From contig NZ_CP066369.1 in assembly GCF_016406305.1 (NCBI RefSeq), forward strand, positions 1,320,501 through 1,384,500: a stretch of 64,000 bases of DNA, written 5' to 3'. Below, one piece after another: positions 36,391 through 46,495 of this stretch. How positions within the stretch are numbered: position 1 is the stretch's first letter; each line of letters opens with the position of its first letter. Position numbers and translations under genes: made by a program. Source of the DNA: Shewanella putrefaciens (GTDB taxonomy: Bacteria; Pseudomonadota; Gammaproteobacteria; Enterobacterales; Shewanellaceae). The notes under the pieces were generated by a model. That model did no database searches. It saw nothing but the letters and a program-made list of their open reading frames with translations, and was not told the DNA's origin.

Positions 36391-38040
36391 ATGACGGAAC
36401 ACACTTTGAGTGAACAGCAGTTGAATTCAGCGCAGGGGAAATCAATTTCCAGCGGTCCATTAACCATAGTGGGCAAACATATCCCTGGGCAGGAAGTCAT
36501 ATTTACCGAAGGGGCCATTGCCTTACTCGAGTCTCTTTGCCGCGAGTTTGGTGACGAGGTACCAGCGTTACTGGCTAAACGTAAAGATAAGCAAGCTCGC
36601 ATCGACAAGGGCGCTTTGCCAGACTTTTTACCCGAAACCCGTGCGATTCGAGATGGGGTGTGGCAAATCCGAGGTATTCCTCAAGATCTACTTGATCGCC
36701 GGGTGGAAATCACCGGCCCAGTTGAACGTAAGATGGTGATCAATGCGCTCAATGCGAATGCCAAAGTGTTTATGGCTGACTTTGAGGACTCCTTAGCGCC
36801 GAGTTGGCAAAAAGTCATCGAAGGTCAAATTAATTTACGCGATGCAGTGCGCGGAGATATCGAATACACGGCCCCCGAAACGGGCAAACATTATAAGTTG
36901 GGGCCAAATCCAGCGGTATTGATCTGCCGCGTCCGTGGTCTGCATTTAAAAGAGAAGCATGTTGAGTTTAATGGTCAGGCCATTCCCGGCTCACTGTTCG
37001 ACTTTGCCCTGTATTTTTACCATAACTATCGCCAACTGCTGGCCAAAGGCAGTGGACCCTACTTCTATATCCCTAAGTTAGAGAGTCATATTGAGGCGCG
37101 CTGGTGGGCAAAAGTGTTTGCTTTTGTTGAAGAAAGATTCTGCCTGCAGGCGGGAACGATCAAGTGTACTTGCCTGATTGAGACGCTGCCCGCAGTGTTT
37201 GAAATGGATGAAATCCTCTATGAATTGCGCTCTAACATTGTCGCGCTTAACTGCGGCCGTTGGGATTATATCTTCAGTTATATCAAAACATTAAAACGTC
37301 ATAGTGACAGAGTGTTGCCTGATCGCCAGGCCGTCACTATGGATACACCTTTCTTAAGCGCCTACTCAAGACTCTTGATTAAGACTTGCCATAAACGTGG
37401 CGCCTTAGCCATGGGCGGGATGGCTGCCTTTATTCCAGCGAAAGACCCCGCACAAAATGAAGCGGTTTTGCAGCGAGTGCGTAGGGATAAAGAGTTAGAA
37501 GCGCGTAACGGCCACGATGGTACTTGGGTTGCACACCCTGGACTTGCCGACACGGCCATGGGGATTTTCAACGAATACATTGGTCAAGACCATAGTAATC
37601 AGTTGCATATAACCCGCGACGTCGATGCGCCTATTCTCGCCGCAGAGTTACTCAAGACCTGTGACGGTGAGCGTACCGAACAGGGGATGCGCCTCAATAT
37701 TCGTATTGCGCTGCAATATTTAGAAGCGTGGATCAGCGGCAATGGTTGCGTACCTATCTACGGCTTAATGGAAGATGCGGCCACGGCGGAGATTTCCAGG
37801 GCATCTATTTGGCAGTGGATCCAACACGGTAAGTCGTTATCAAACGGCAAACTTGTTACTAAACAACTCTTTAAAGACATGCTGGTGGAAGAGCTCGCCA
37901 ATGTGAAGCAGGAAGTGGGCAGCGACAGATTTACCCATGGCAAATTTACCCAAGCTGCAGTATTGCTCGAGGATATTACCACTTCAGACGAACTGGTCGA
38001 TTTCTTAACCTTACCCGGTTACGAGATGCTCACGGCTTAG
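36391..38040 (+). CDS. aceB: Malate synthase A (glyoxylate shunt)
   Basis: Condenses glyoxylate with acetyl-CoA to malate, allowing growth on acetate, fatty acids and branched-chain amino acids. At 549 residues it is the A isoform (AceB, not the longer GlcB). Conserved features are VFMADFEDSLAPSW (catalytic Asp/Glu region), LICRVRGLHLKEKH, IKCTCLIETLPAVFEMDEIL and the C-terminal GCVPIYGLMEDAATAEISR. GGAGGG precedes the start. aceA follows after 124 bp on the same strand; the pair forms the usual operon without aceK. Confidence 0.96.
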   Translation: MTEHTLSEQQLNSAQGKSISSGPLTIVGKHIPGQEVIFTEGAIALLESLCREFGDEVPALLAKRKDKQARIDKGALPDFLPETRAIRDGVWQIRGIPQDLLDRRVEITGPVERKMVINALNANAKVFMADFEDSLAPSWQKVIEGQINLRDAVRGDIEYTAPETGKHYKLGPNPAVLICRVRGLHLKEKHVEFNGQAIPGSLFDFALYFYHNYRQLLAKGSGPYFYIPKLESHIEARWWAKVFAFVEERFCLQAGTIKCTCLIETLPAVFEMDEILYELRSNIVALNCGRWDYIFSYIKTLKRHSDRVLPDRQAVTMDTPFLSAYSRLLIKTCHKRGALAMGGMAAFIPAKDPAQNEAVLQRVRRDKELEARNGHDGTWVAHPGLADTAMGIFNEYIGQDHSNQLHITRDVDAPILAAELLKTCDGERTEQGMRLNIRIALQYLEAWISGNGCVPIYGLMEDAATAEISRASIWQWIQHGKSLSNGKLVTKQLFKDMLVEELANVKQEVGSDRFTHGKFTQAAVLLEDITTSDELVDFLTLPGYEMLTA

Positions 38041-38164
38041 CATAAACGTTTATCTAAAACACTATTAGCTGTGGCGGGGCTACCGCCAATCAAACCCATA
38101 AGCAGAGTGAAACTGGGGGGCAGTTTCATGATAGCTACAACATCACAGAGAAAGGAGTGACCCT

Positions 38165-39487
38165 ATGACTAAGGCAACGCAGATTTCACGTCAACAGCAG
38201 ATTGATGCGATCAAGAAAGACTGGGCAGAAAACCCACGTTGGAAACATGTGCGTCGTCCTTACACGGCGGAGGAAGTGGTGGCGTTACGTGGCTCAATCG
38301 TGCCAGAGAACACCATCGCAAAACGGGGTGCGGCTAAGTTATGGGATTTAGTCAACGGTGGTGCGAAAAAAGGTTATGTTAACTCCCTCGGTGCCTTAAC
38401 TGGCGGTCAGGCGGTGCAACAGGCCAAAGCGGGTATTGAAGCGATTTATCTTTCAGGCTGGCAAGTGGCAGCCGATGCGAACTTGGCTGGCACTATGTAT
38501 CCAGACCAATCTTTGTACCCAGCAAACTCAGTTCCGGCTGTGGTATCGCGGATTAATAATTCCTTCCGCCGTGCTGACCAAATCCAATGGGGTAATGGCG
38601 TCAATCCAGAAGATGAAGCATTTGTGGATTACTTCCTGCCGATCATTGCCGATGCCGAGGCGGGTTTTGGTGGGGTATTAAACGCCTTCGAATTGATGAA
38701 GTCGATGATCGATGCAGGCGCTGCCGGCGTGCATTTTGAAGATCAGTTAGCTTCGGTTAAAAAATGTGGCCACATGGGCGGTAAAGTTTTAGTGCCTACC
38801 CAAGAAGCGGTGCAAAAGTTAGTTGCAGCCCGTTTAGCGGCGGACGTGAGCGGCGTTGAAACCTTAGTTATTGCCCGTACCGATGCGAACGCAGCCGATC
38901 TGTTAACCTCCGATTGCGATCCCTATGACCGTGACTTTGTGACAGGCGAGCGCACTGCCGAGGGTTTCTATCGCGTGAGAGCGGGTCTTGACCAAGCGAT
39001 TTCCCGTGGTCTTGCCTACGCCCCCTATGCCGACTTGATTTGGTGTGAAACCGCTAAGCCTGATTTAGAAGAAGCGCGCATTTTCGCCGAGGCTATCCAT
39101 GCCAAATACCCAGATCAATTACTGGCCTATAACTGTTCACCTTCCTTCAACTGGAAGAAAAACTTGGATGACGCGACTATTGCGCGCTTCCAACAAGCCT
39201 TATCCGACATGGGCTATAAGTACCAGTTCATCACTTTAGCTGGTATCCACAACATGTGGTACAACATGTTCGATCTTGCATATGACTATGCTCGTGGCGA
39301 AGGCATGAAGCACTATGTTGAGAAAGTTCAAGAAGTTGAGTTTGCTGCGGCCAAGAAGGGTTATACCTTCGTTGCCCATCAGCAGGAGGTTGGTACTGGT
39401 TATTTCGACCAAGTGACGACAGTGATCCAGGGTGGTCATTCATCGGTCACTGCACTGACTGGCTCAACCGAAGAGGAGCAGTTTTAA
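38165..39487 (+). CDS. aceA: Isocitrate lyase
   Basis: Splits isocitrate into glyoxylate and succinate. The 440-residue enzyme carries the catalytic signature KKCGHMGGK with nucleophile Cys201, the substrate motif [20 protein letters not shown], and [10 protein letters not shown], all typical of the E. coli-type enzyme. AAAGGAG precedes the start. It is downstream of aceB and followed by two candidate terminators. Confidence 0.97.
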   Translation: MTKATQISRQQQIDAIKKDWAENPRWKHVRRPYTAEEVVALRGSIVPENTIAKRGAAKLWDLVNGGAKKGYVNSLGALTGGQAVQQAKAGIEAIYLSGWQVAADANLAGTMYPDQSLYPANSVPAVVSRINNSFRRADQIQWGNGVNPEDEAFVDYFLPIIADAEAGFGGVLNAFELMKSMIDAGAAGVHFEDQLASVKKCGHMGGKVLVPTQEAVQKLVAARLAADVSGVETLVIARTDANAADLLTSDCDPYDRDFVTGERTAEGFYRVRAGLDQAISRGLAYAPYADLIWCETAKPDLEEARIFAEAIHAKYPDQLLAYNCSPSFNWKKNLDDATIARFQQALSDMGYKYQFITLAGIHNMWYNMFDLAYDYARGEGMKHYVEKVQEVEFAAAKKGYTFVAHQQEVGTGYFDQVTTVIQGGHSSVTALTGSTEEEQF

Positions 39488-39565
39488 GGGATTGCTAGGG
39501 TCGATTTACCCGTAAGATGTTGTCAATGTAAATCCTGTGTTTAGCTGCGTTGCAGCTGTTGTACC

Positions 39566-39602
39566 CCCGTGCAGTTCGCCTACATGTGCTGCACGGGTTT
39601 TT
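39566..39602 (+). terminator. Rho-independent terminator after aceA
   Basis: CCCGTGCAG / CTGCACGGG with a 14-base loop followed by TTTTT. Confidence 0.85.
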
Positions 39603-39658
39603 AAGTCAAAACTTGTGACTTAACTTCCTACCCAGTAAGTATTGCTTGCCTAAGCTTG

Positions 39659-39682
39659 GCGACTCTTTGAGTCGCTATTTTT
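39659..39682 (+). terminator. Second Rho-independent terminator
   Basis: GCGACTC-TTT-GAGTCGC followed by TATTTTTTT. Confidence 0.8.
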
Positions 39683-39879
39683 TTATCGTTAACTGACTGA
39701 TTATTATGGTGCAACTCTGGTTCGAGTTGGTGCAATTTTTAGCGCATTTTATAAACGCTTATTGCTATCTCATTGTTATTTAATGGCAAGTAAAAATGGC
39801 CTGAATAATGCTCTCAATATAAGGCACGCTTATTTGCGTACTTAAGCTGTTTGTTGGCATTCATATAGAGGTCATCGCC

Positions 39880-40248
39880 ATGAAATATTACAGTCGTCGT
39901 TTAGTTAAACCCGAACATTTAAACCCTGCGAACACACTGTTTGGTGGCCAGCTATTAAGTTGGATTGACGAAGAGGCCGCCATCTTTGCCGCCTGTCAGA
40001 TGAAGACTACTAGCCATGTCACTAAGTTGATCTCAGAAATCAATTTTATGACGCCCGCCCGCCAAGGGGATGTGCTCGAATTTGGCTTAGAGTTGGTGAG
40101 TCTTGGACACAGTTCCATCACTGTCAGTTGTCAGGTTCGCAATAAGATGACGCAGGCGCCTGTGGTCAGTATCGATAAGATGGTGTTTGTAAACGTCAAT
40201 GCGCAAGGTTTGCCTGTGCCCCATGGCATTCGTGCTAACGCGGCCTGA
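39880..40248 (+). CDS. Acyl-CoA thioesterase, hotdog fold (YciA/BACH type)
   Basis: Hydrolyses acyl-CoA to acid and CoA in the cytosol. At 122 residues it is a single hotdog domain. The family motif is LNPANTLFGGQLLSWIDEEAA (helix with active-site Asp/Glu), followed by HVTKLISEINFMTPARQGD and MVFVNVNAQG. Substrate length cannot be told. AGAGGTCAT precedes the ATG. Stand-alone gene, separated from aceA by terminators. Confidence 0.87.
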   Translation: MKYYSRRLVKPEHLNPANTLFGGQLLSWIDEEAAIFAACQMKTTSHVTKLISEINFMTPARQGDVLEFGLELVSLGHSSITVSCQVRNKMTQAPVVSIDKMVFVNVNAQGLPVPHGIRANAA

Positions 40249-40306
40249 ACGATCCCAGCATTTTCAAATATGCCAGCCCTTTCAAAAATGACGTGACGCC
40301 AAGGCG

Positions 40307-40519
40307 TCACTCTGTGTCTTTGGACAAATCTTCCTTGACGGAGTTGACCGCATCCCGTGATGCGTGGCCTATTGCTCTAGTCGTGTCTCTGGTGGCGTGA
40401 CCTATCTCCTTGGTGACATCCTTTGTGGTGGTGCCAATGGCTCGCCCTGCATCTTTTAAATCTGCACAGGCCGAAGTTGCAAGCAATAGCGGGATCATGA
40501 TTAGCGTCGCTTTATTCAT
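40307..40519 (-). CDS. Small lipoprotein with 11-residue repeats
   Basis: A 70-residue protein of unknown function. The start at 40519 follows GGATATAAG. It has a lipoprotein-like signal ending TSAC (Cys18; the -3 residue is Thr, slightly unusual) and then three consecutive 11-residue repeats: GTTTKDVTKEI (29-39), GHATRDTTRAI (40-50) and GHASRDAVNSV (51-61). The 11-mer period and the alternation of charged and small residues resemble LEA group 3 proteins, predicting an amphipathic helix that could lie on a membrane or bind other proteins. The tail is acidic. Confidence 0.7.
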   Translation of the reverse strand: MNKATLIMIPLLLATSACADLKDAGRAIGTTTKDVTKEIGHATRDTTRAIGHASRDAVNSVKEDLSKDTE

Positions 40520-40812
40520 CTTATATCCATCACTTAAAAGTGTTAGTAACGTCAGGTTGGGGAATATAACAGATAGTTGCACTCTATTTCACGTTTGATC
40601 AGGATACAGGTGTTGTCGTTAATGTCACTTTAGGTGCCAATGGTTAATACTATCGATGCTTTTAGGGTGATGAGTGTGAATAGGCTCTGAGAGTGATTAG
40701 GGGCTGAGAGTGAATAGAGGGCTGGATGTGAGTGGTGCTGAGAGTGAATTGTGGGGTTGATAGTGGTGATTATCATGGGTGCCAGCACTGGGCGTGGCAC
40801 CCGCTGGGGAGA
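40520..40812. other. Intergenic region with degenerate GCTGAGAGTGA repeats
   Basis: About 290 bp. Between 40683 and 40750 the motif CTGAGAGTGA recurs three times at irregular spacing. No gene seen. Confidence 0.4.
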
Positions 40813-41184
40813 TTAGGCCTGTTCGAGCTTGGCTAATCGCTGCTGATAATCTTCAATCAGATGCTGCATAATTTCCTCTGGCGCGGCATCGTCACAACAT
40901 TCATCTAAAAAGATTTTAAAGGTGACGAGGGCGTGGCCATCATTTTTTAATCTGTCACTCTGCATGGAAAAGTAAGCGTCTTCGTTCTCGGCTTTACGAA
41001 CGACAAATTTATTGGTTTCGAAGGATTTATTCCCTGAAAGTTCATGCCATTTGGTAATACGGTTTAACGCAATTTCACAGGACTGGTTCATTTCGATATG
41101 GTTTAACCAAGTAACCGGATGTTCAGGATCTTTGTAATGTGGACATCTAACTGTGTAGTTATATACGTGCGTAATTGCTGTCAT
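40813..41184 (-). CDS. Conserved hypothetical protein (123 aa)
   Basis: I do not recognise a family. The protein is soluble and slightly acidic, without signal peptide or membrane segment. Visible features are an N-terminal VYNYTVRCPHYKDPEHPVTW, a central basic and aromatic part, a CCDD pair, and a C-terminal helix rich in Glu/Gln (EEIMQHLIEDYQQRLAKLEQ). Base composition matches the neighbourhood, so it is probably a native gene. The start MTAITHV is preceded by a weak AGGTACGCT site. Confidence 0.6.
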   Translation of the reverse strand: MTAITHVYNYTVRCPHYKDPEHPVTWLNHIEMNQSCEIALNRITKWHELSGNKSFETNKFVVRKAENEDAYFSMQSDRLKNDGHALVTFKIFLDECCDDAAPEEIMQHLIEDYQQRLAKLEQA

Positions 41185-41708
41185 AGCGTACCTACCTGTT
41201 CGAGGATATTGTTGCCATCATAGGCATCGTTTTTGAATTCGGTCAATCATTAATTATGGCGATTATGTTCGGTTACTTTTCTAAATAAAGCGTTTGTTTT
41301 TGTATGAAAATTAAACAGTTGCTTCGGTTTGTTATGACTCTATTTAGCATGAGTTTTTTACCAATAACTTTGTGCTAGCTCTCAGTTTAGAATGAAGTTT
41401 CGTTTTTGCTGAATTACTGATTAATAAAGCAACAATTGACCGCAGTGCTATCAGTGTAAGTGATAAAAAGAGTGTTAGGCGCAATAAATAGGCTGAATCG
41501 CGTATGGATGAAAAGCAGAAGGCGGAATGGACAGAGGCCCATTCCTTAGAATGGGCCTCTCAGCTGGCTTCATCTTTTGCAGGGAAAAAGCGAACTGGCT
41601 GCAGTTTATCGGATCTGTAACAGTGTGTAACCCACAGAGATCACGTTTTTTATATCATTTTGCGATAACGGTGAGATTGCATTGCGATTTCACCAGACCT
41701 CATTCTGA
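41185..41708. other. Intergenic region downstream of the alcohol dehydrogenase
   Basis: About 520 bp, AT-rich. Its one clear element is a strong hairpin at 41533-41560 (12-bp arms AGAGGCCCATTC/GAATGGGCCTCT, loop CTTA) without a T-run on either side. Confidence 0.5.
41533..41560. repeat. Strong isolated hairpin
   Basis: Perfect 12-bp arms with a 4-base loop. Lacking a T-run it is not a standard terminator; it may protect the 3' end of the alcohol dehydrogenase transcript, which ends about 150 bp away. Confidence 0.6.
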
Positions 41709-42857
41709 TTAGAGCGCATTAGTGAAGATCTGGCAGATCTCCCCATGGGTCGCTTGTTTTGGATTGGTGAATCCACAGGCATCTTTTAAGGCGTTTTCAG
41801 CCAAGGTTGGAATATCTTCCGCTTTAACGCCTAACAGGGTCAGATTTTCAGGAATTTTGACCGCAACAGACAGTTTTTTAATTGCTGCGATCGCCGCACT
41901 GGCACCTTGCGCATCTGTCATCGCAGATACATCCACGCCCATCGCCTTGGCAATGTCTTTTAAACGGTCGGGGACGATCTGGGCGTTGTATTCCTGCACA
42001 TGGGGCAGCAGCAGGGCGTTACACACACCGTGGGGTAGATCGTAGAAACCGCCCAACTGATGCGCCATAGCATGCACATAACCTAAGCTGGCATTGTTAA
42101 AGGCCATACCCGCTAAGAATTGGGCGTAGGCCATTTGCTCACGGGCATTGATATCTTGACCATTTTCAACAGCATTCACTAAGTTTGCCTGAATTAACTC
42201 AATCGCCTTGATAGCACAGGCATCTGTGATTGGGTTTGCTGCGATTGACACATAGGCTTCGATTGCGTGAGTCAGTGCATCCATACCCGTTGCCGCCGTC
42301 AGGCTTGCAGGTTTTTTCAGCATTAATTCAGGATCGTTGACCGACAGCAAAGGCGTAGTGTGCTTATCGACAATCGCCATTTTAATGTGGCGGGCTTCGT
42401 CGGTAATGATGCAGAAACGGGTCATTTCACTGGCGGTGCCAGCGGTGGTGTTAATCGCCACTAAGGGGAGCTGTGGTTTGGCAGAGCGGTCTAACCCTTC
42501 GTAGTCTTTAATGCTGCCGCCGTTGGTGGCAACCAGAGCGATACCCTTAGCACAATCGTGGGGTGAACCGCCGCCGAGGGAAATCACAAAGTCACACTCG
42601 TTGGTTTTTAGCAGGGCTAAACCGGCTTCGACGTTCGCCACGGTTGGGTTTGGTTGCACGCCGTCATAAATGGTTGAGGTAATGCCATTTTGACCGAGTT
42701 TTTCGGCCACTTCACCGACTAAGCCAATTTTGACTAAGGGTTTATCCGTCACTATGAGTGCGTGTTTAAAGCCTAAGGTTTTGATATCACCGATAGCGTC
42801 ATCCACTGCGCCTTGGCCTAATACGTTGACAGAAGGAATAAAAAATTTAGCAGCCAT
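41709..42857 (-). CDS. adhB: Iron-containing alcohol dehydrogenase (class III)
   Basis: NAD(H)-dependent interconversion of alcohols and aldehydes in the cytosol. At 382 residues it is typical of the Zymomonas AdhII / YiaY group. The nucleotide-binding motif is [17 protein letters not shown], and the iron ligands lie in [13 protein letters not shown] and [26 protein letters not shown]. It is monocistronic. The symbol follows Shewanella usage as I recall it; substrate preference (ethanol or another alcohol) is inferred. Confidence 0.92.
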   Translation of the reverse strand: MAAKFFIPSVNVLGQGAVDDAIGDIKTLGFKHALIVTDKPLVKIGLVGEVAEKLGQNGITSTIYDGVQPNPTVANVEAGLALLKTNECDFVISLGGGSPHDCAKGIALVATNGGSIKDYEGLDRSAKPQLPLVAINTTAGTASEMTRFCIITDEARHIKMAIVDKHTTPLLSVNDPELMLKKPASLTAATGMDALTHAIEAYVSIAANPITDACAIKAIELIQANLVNAVENGQDINAREQMAYAQFLAGMAFNNASLGYVHAMAHQLGGFYDLPHGVCNALLLPHVQEYNAQIVPDRLKDIAKAMGVDVSAMTDAQGASAAIAAIKKLSVAVKIPENLTLLGVKAEDIPTLAENALKDACGFTNPKQATHGEICQIFTNAL

Positions 42858-43040
42858 ATATCCACCTATATAATTTACAAAGATAAATTTGTTTCATTTT
42901 CTGGTTACCAAGCTACCAATTAAGGGGGAGTCGATATGTGATTTAGATCGAGTTCATGGGTTTACTGGGGCTAAATTCTCACTAAAGTTGGAACTTGGTA
43001 ACAAAATGATGAATTTTTATGACGGGGTCGCACGGGTATT

Positions 43041-43068
43041 AAAAAGCACTGAATATTCAGTGCTTTTT
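43041..43068. terminator. Rho-independent terminator (bidirectional)
   Basis: A 28-bp perfect palindrome with the core GCACTGAATATTCAGTGC flanked by AAAAA and TTTTT. On minus it terminates the cyclophilin gene. Confidence 0.9.
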
Positions 43069-43098
43069 TACGCTATAACATTCGCTTTAGCGGGGGAT

Positions 43099-43734
43099 TT
43101 AGCTGGCTGGGCAGTTGGTTTCTGTCACTGAATTGATAAAAATTTCTTCCACCGGCGTATAGGCGAAACCACCGCTGGTTTTAGTGGGCACTATGCTTAT
43201 TTGATCGACCACCTCCATCCCTTCAACGACTTTACCAAAAACGGCAAAACCATAACTGCTGGTCGATGCATCCAGATCCGAGTTATCTAAAATATTGATA
43301 AAGAACTGTGATGTTGCAGAATTAGGATTATCCGTGCGCGCCATGGAGATAGTGCCACGTTCATTACTAATGCCGACTGCGGCCTCATTGACTATGGGGG
43401 CACTGGTCGGTTTACTCTTTAACCCCGCCGTAAATCCCCCGCCTTGAATAACAAAATTATTGACGGCTCTATGGAATAAAGTGCCGTTATAGAATGACTT
43501 ATCCACATACTGCTTAAAGTTTTTACCTGTGATTGGCATGTTCGTTAGGTCAATGGCGAGGGTAATATCGCCCTTCGATGTATCCATTAAATAGCAGATA
43601 TCGGCGGATAATGCGGGTGGGGTCGGATCCGGTGTGGGGATGACTGGCGTCGAGTCTTCCTCGCTACTACCACCGCAAGCTGTTAACAGGAATGTCAGTC
43701 CACTCGCAAAGAGTAGCCCTGTGAATGTTTTCAT
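43099..43734 (-). CDS. Cyclophilin-type peptidyl-prolyl isomerase lipoprotein
   Basis: Proline isomerase attached to a membrane on the periplasmic side. The 211-residue protein has a lipobox LTAC (Cys about residue 20), a proline- and acid-rich linker (about 21-45) and a cyclophilin domain (about 47-205) of the bacterial PpiA/PpiB type: FYNGTLFHRAVNNFVIQGGG, NERGTISMARTDNPNSATSQFFIN, and YGFAVFGKVVEGMEVVDQI. The catalytic Arg (in FHR) and the QFF pair are intact. Monocistronic. Confidence 0.92.
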   Translation of the reverse strand: MKTFTGLLFASGLTFLLTACGGSSEEDSTPVIPTPDPTPPALSADICYLMDTSKGDITLAIDLTNMPITGKNFKQYVDKSFYNGTLFHRAVNNFVIQGGGFTAGLKSKPTSAPIVNEAAVGISNERGTISMARTDNPNSATSQFFINILDNSDLDASTSSYGFAVFGKVVEGMEVVDQISIVPTKTSGGFAYTPVEEIFINSVTETNCPAS

Positions 43735-44159
43735 CTTATGTCCTTATTTTTAATAAAATTTATAACCAATTCATCGCCGGATAAACCCGCGATTGTGCAT
43801 ATTGGATTCAAATAAACAGCGCTTTATGTTGGCTGTATGTTGCTTTTTTGTGGCTGAGCGAATGGTGACAGAAGTGGATCGCTAAATTCAAGATAAAAAT
43901 CTAATTGATACAAAGTGTTGCAGCTTAATTGTTGCAAGCTAATGAAACAAAGTTCAAGGCGTGAAGGCTGAGTAATGGCGCGGGGTTGATATTTGTTCTG
44001 CCCGTGGGGGCATTTAAAAATGCTCCCTTTAAGTTCATTGCACCTTTTTTAACCACTGCTTGCTTCAATCTAGTGCACTAAGGCATTTATCTTCCACGGC
44101 AAGATTTTGCAATATTTCAAACTAAGTTATTCAAGTCACTGATTTATAAATTGTCTTCA
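43735..44159. other. Upstream region of the glycogen operon
   Basis: About 425 bp between divergent genes, AT-rich, with no gene. I see no clear operator before the Pho-box-like array at 44160. Confidence 0.4.
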
Positions 44160-44199
44160 CTGTCATTTGGCTGACATAAATTTGTCGTCATGCTGTTAT
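44160..44199 (+). promoter_or_regulatory. Pho-box-like array upstream of malQ
   Basis: Four heptamers CTGTCAT, CTGACAT, TTGTCGT and CTGTTAT start at 44160, 44171, 44182 and 44193, exactly 11 bp apart with 4-bp spacers. This is the architecture of two adjacent PhoB boxes. The first two match the CTGTCAT consensus at 7/7 and 6/7. The best -10 candidate, TATCTA at 44223, is further away than usual, which weakens the call. Confidence 0.6.
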
Positions 44200-44262
44200 T
44201 TTGTGCTGGCATGGTTACTGCCTATCTAAAGCTATGGATGAGCCGTCGCGGGGGCGACAAAT

Positions 44263-46470
44263 ATGGGGCTGGAGAAGTTGCTGTATTTGCGAGGGGTTGG
44301 AGCAGACTTTACTGACTGCTTTGGCCAATATATCCGCATTCCTGAGACGGATAGGCAAGGGATTTTGACTTGCATGCTGCAGGAAAAAAACACCCTTGCC
44401 AGTGGTGAAAAAGGCACTCAGGCGCAGCTAGCCTTACTCAGTGAGAGTGGGATTGCAGCTCAAATTCACCAGCTTGATGCGCAGCATTGGACTCAAGTTT
44501 TACCCACATTCCATTGGTGTTATGTGGATGATCCTTGGCTGAACCTTTACTTACCCCAGGATTATACTGACGAGTTAACTATCACTATTGCTTATGAACA
44601 AGGCGAAGCGATTGTTTTTAATGTGCCATTTGCATCCTTAAAGCCAATAGGTGACTACCGTATTCAACATGCCCTCTGCGGTGAAGGGCAATATATTCAG
44701 TATCGCCTCGAGTTAGTGAACGGCGACTTAGGTTTGGGTTACCACGGGGTAGCGTTAAAATTAACATCGCCACTAGAGACTTGTCGTCAACGGACTGAAA
44801 CCCCAGATTATTTGACCTTCCATGGCACTTTAATGGTGGCACCTAGGGCGGCGTACCAAGGTGTGCTCAGTGCCACGCTCCAAGGGAAACGCCATAAACC
44901 ATGGGGAGTGAGCGTTCAGCTATACAGTTTGCGCAGTGATAGCCAATGGGGCATAGGTGATTTTGGTGATCTTGAGGAATTGCTCGCTTTTCTTGCGAGT
45001 CATGGGGCTGATTTTATTCAGCTTAATCCACTGCATGCCCTAGATATCGCCGTGCCGGAACACCCAAGCCCTTACAGTCCATGCGATCGCCGCAGGCTTA
45101 ACCCTCTCTATATCCATTTACCAAGTGTGCCCGAATATGAGCACTTGGCCAGTGAGTTAACGTCACCGAGTTGGCAGGAGGCAATTGCTGCACTTAATCG
45201 GGATAATTGGCTCGACTACCCTAAGGTGAGTGAGCTTAAGTACCGCGCCTTTGCCCGTTTATATGGCGTCTTTTGCGAAGTGCATTTAGCGAAGGAGACC
45301 CCGAGAGCAAAGCGTTTCAATGACTTTGTTGCCGAGCAGGGGGCTGCTTTAGTTGAATTTGCCCAAGCTGAATCCCTAAGAAGTCCAAGGGCGATCGCCC
45401 AGGATGAGGGCTTCTACTTATATTTGCAGTTTGTTGCCGAAACCCAGCTGCAACTGTGTCAGTTAAAAGCAAAAGAAGCGGGGATGGGCATTGGACTTAT
45501 CCGGGATTTGGCCGTAGGCGCAGCGCTTCAAGGGGTTGAAGTTCAAGCGAATGCCGAACAGTTTTGCCTAAATGCCAGCATAGGTGCACCGCCGGATCCC
45601 TTTGCCCCCCAAGGCCAAAATTGGGGCTTAACGCCCCTCGATCCTGTCAAATTAAAACAGCATGATTACCGCCATTTTATTGAACTTATCCGTGCCAATA
45701 TGGAGAACTGCGGGGCGCTACGCATCGATCATGTGATGGGTTTATTGCGTCTATGGTGGTGGCCGCTGGATAAGCACTTAGGCAAGGGCGCCTATGTGTA
45801 TTACCCCGTTGAAACTTTGCTCGCCATCGTTTGCCTCGAGAGCCAACGTGCCCGTTGCATCGTGATTGGTGAAGACCTAGGGCTAGTGCCACCCGATATT
45901 ATCCACCGCCTCTACCATGGGGGCATTTACTCCAACGAGTTGTTCTATTTTTGCAAAGGTCATCAAGGTTTTAAGCCACCTGAGCAATACAAGTCCCAGA
46001 GCCTGATGATGCTGGCAAACCACGATGTGCCGACTCTGGTCGCCTGGTGGTGTGGGAGCGATTTGCACTTAAGGCGGCAGCTCGCCCTGTTGGCCAGCGA
46101 TGGGCAGCTAGATGAAGCCTTGGCGGCACGAGAGCATGAGAAACAGCAGTTAGTGTCCCTGCTAATCCAGCAAAAACTATTACCGGACTCTGCGGCCCAA
46201 GACGTTGCTATTAATGAGCTATTAACCGCTTGGATGACCCTTGGTGCCTCGGGTTGCAGTGTGCTCTATAGCGTGCAGTGGTGCGATCTCCTCGGTGATC
46301 GCCACGCGGTGAATATCCCGGGGACTTGGCTCGAATACCCTAATTGGCAAAGGCGTTTACCCCTTAGTGTCACACAGGCTAAGACTCAAGGGGAGATCCG
46401 TCAACGCTTGCATAACATTGCCAGCGCGCGGCAACTGCCCCTGCGAGCCGATACCCATTTACCCGATTGA
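44263..46470 (+). CDS. malQ: 4-alpha-glucanotransferase (amylomaltase)
   Basis: Transfers glucan segments between maltodextrins, recycling short chains from glycogen breakdown. The 735-residue GH77 enzyme is the E. coli-length type with an N-terminal extension of about 200 residues. Catalytic motifs are [17 protein letters not shown] (nucleophile Asp), [14 protein letters not shown] (acid/base Glu) and [13 protein letters not shown] (third Asp). It opens a six-gene glycogen operon; glgB begins 25 bp after its stop. The start ATG 44263 has GGGGGCGA upstream. Confidence 0.94.
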   Translation: MGLEKLLYLRGVGADFTDCFGQYIRIPETDRQGILTCMLQEKNTLASGEKGTQAQLALLSESGIAAQIHQLDAQHWTQVLPTFHWCYVDDPWLNLYLPQDYTDELTITIAYEQGEAIVFNVPFASLKPIGDYRIQHALCGEGQYIQYRLELVNGDLGLGYHGVALKLTSPLETCRQRTETPDYLTFHGTLMVAPRAAYQGVLSATLQGKRHKPWGVSVQLYSLRSDSQWGIGDFGDLEELLAFLASHGADFIQLNPLHALDIAVPEHPSPYSPCDRRRLNPLYIHLPSVPEYEHLASELTSPSWQEAIAALNRDNWLDYPKVSELKYRAFARLYGVFCEVHLAKETPRAKRFNDFVAEQGAALVEFAQAESLRSPRAIAQDEGFYLYLQFVAETQLQLCQLKAKEAGMGIGLIRDLAVGAALQGVEVQANAEQFCLNASIGAPPDPFAPQGQNWGLTPLDPVKLKQHDYRHFIELIRANMENCGALRIDHVMGLLRLWWWPLDKHLGKGAYVYYPVETLLAIVCLESQRARCIVIGEDLGLVPPDIIHRLYHGGIYSNELFYFCKGHQGFKPPEQYKSQSLMMLANHDVPTLVAWWCGSDLHLRRQLALLASDGQLDEALAAREHEKQQLVSLLIQQKLLPDSAAQDVAINELLTAWMTLGASGCSVLYSVQWCDLLGDRHAVNIPGTWLEYPNWQRRLPLSVTQAKTQGEIRQRLHNIASARQLPLRADTHLPD

Positions 46471-46495
46471 ACCATTGATGAATAACGGAAGCAAA

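Larger units (their letters stand above)
39488..39879. other. Intergenic region after aceA
   Basis: About 390 bp holding two hairpin-plus-T-run terminators (39566-39602 and 39659-39682) and a perfect inverted repeat TTAAGTCA-N7-TGACTTAA at 39601-39623. No gene is seen. Confidence 0.6.
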
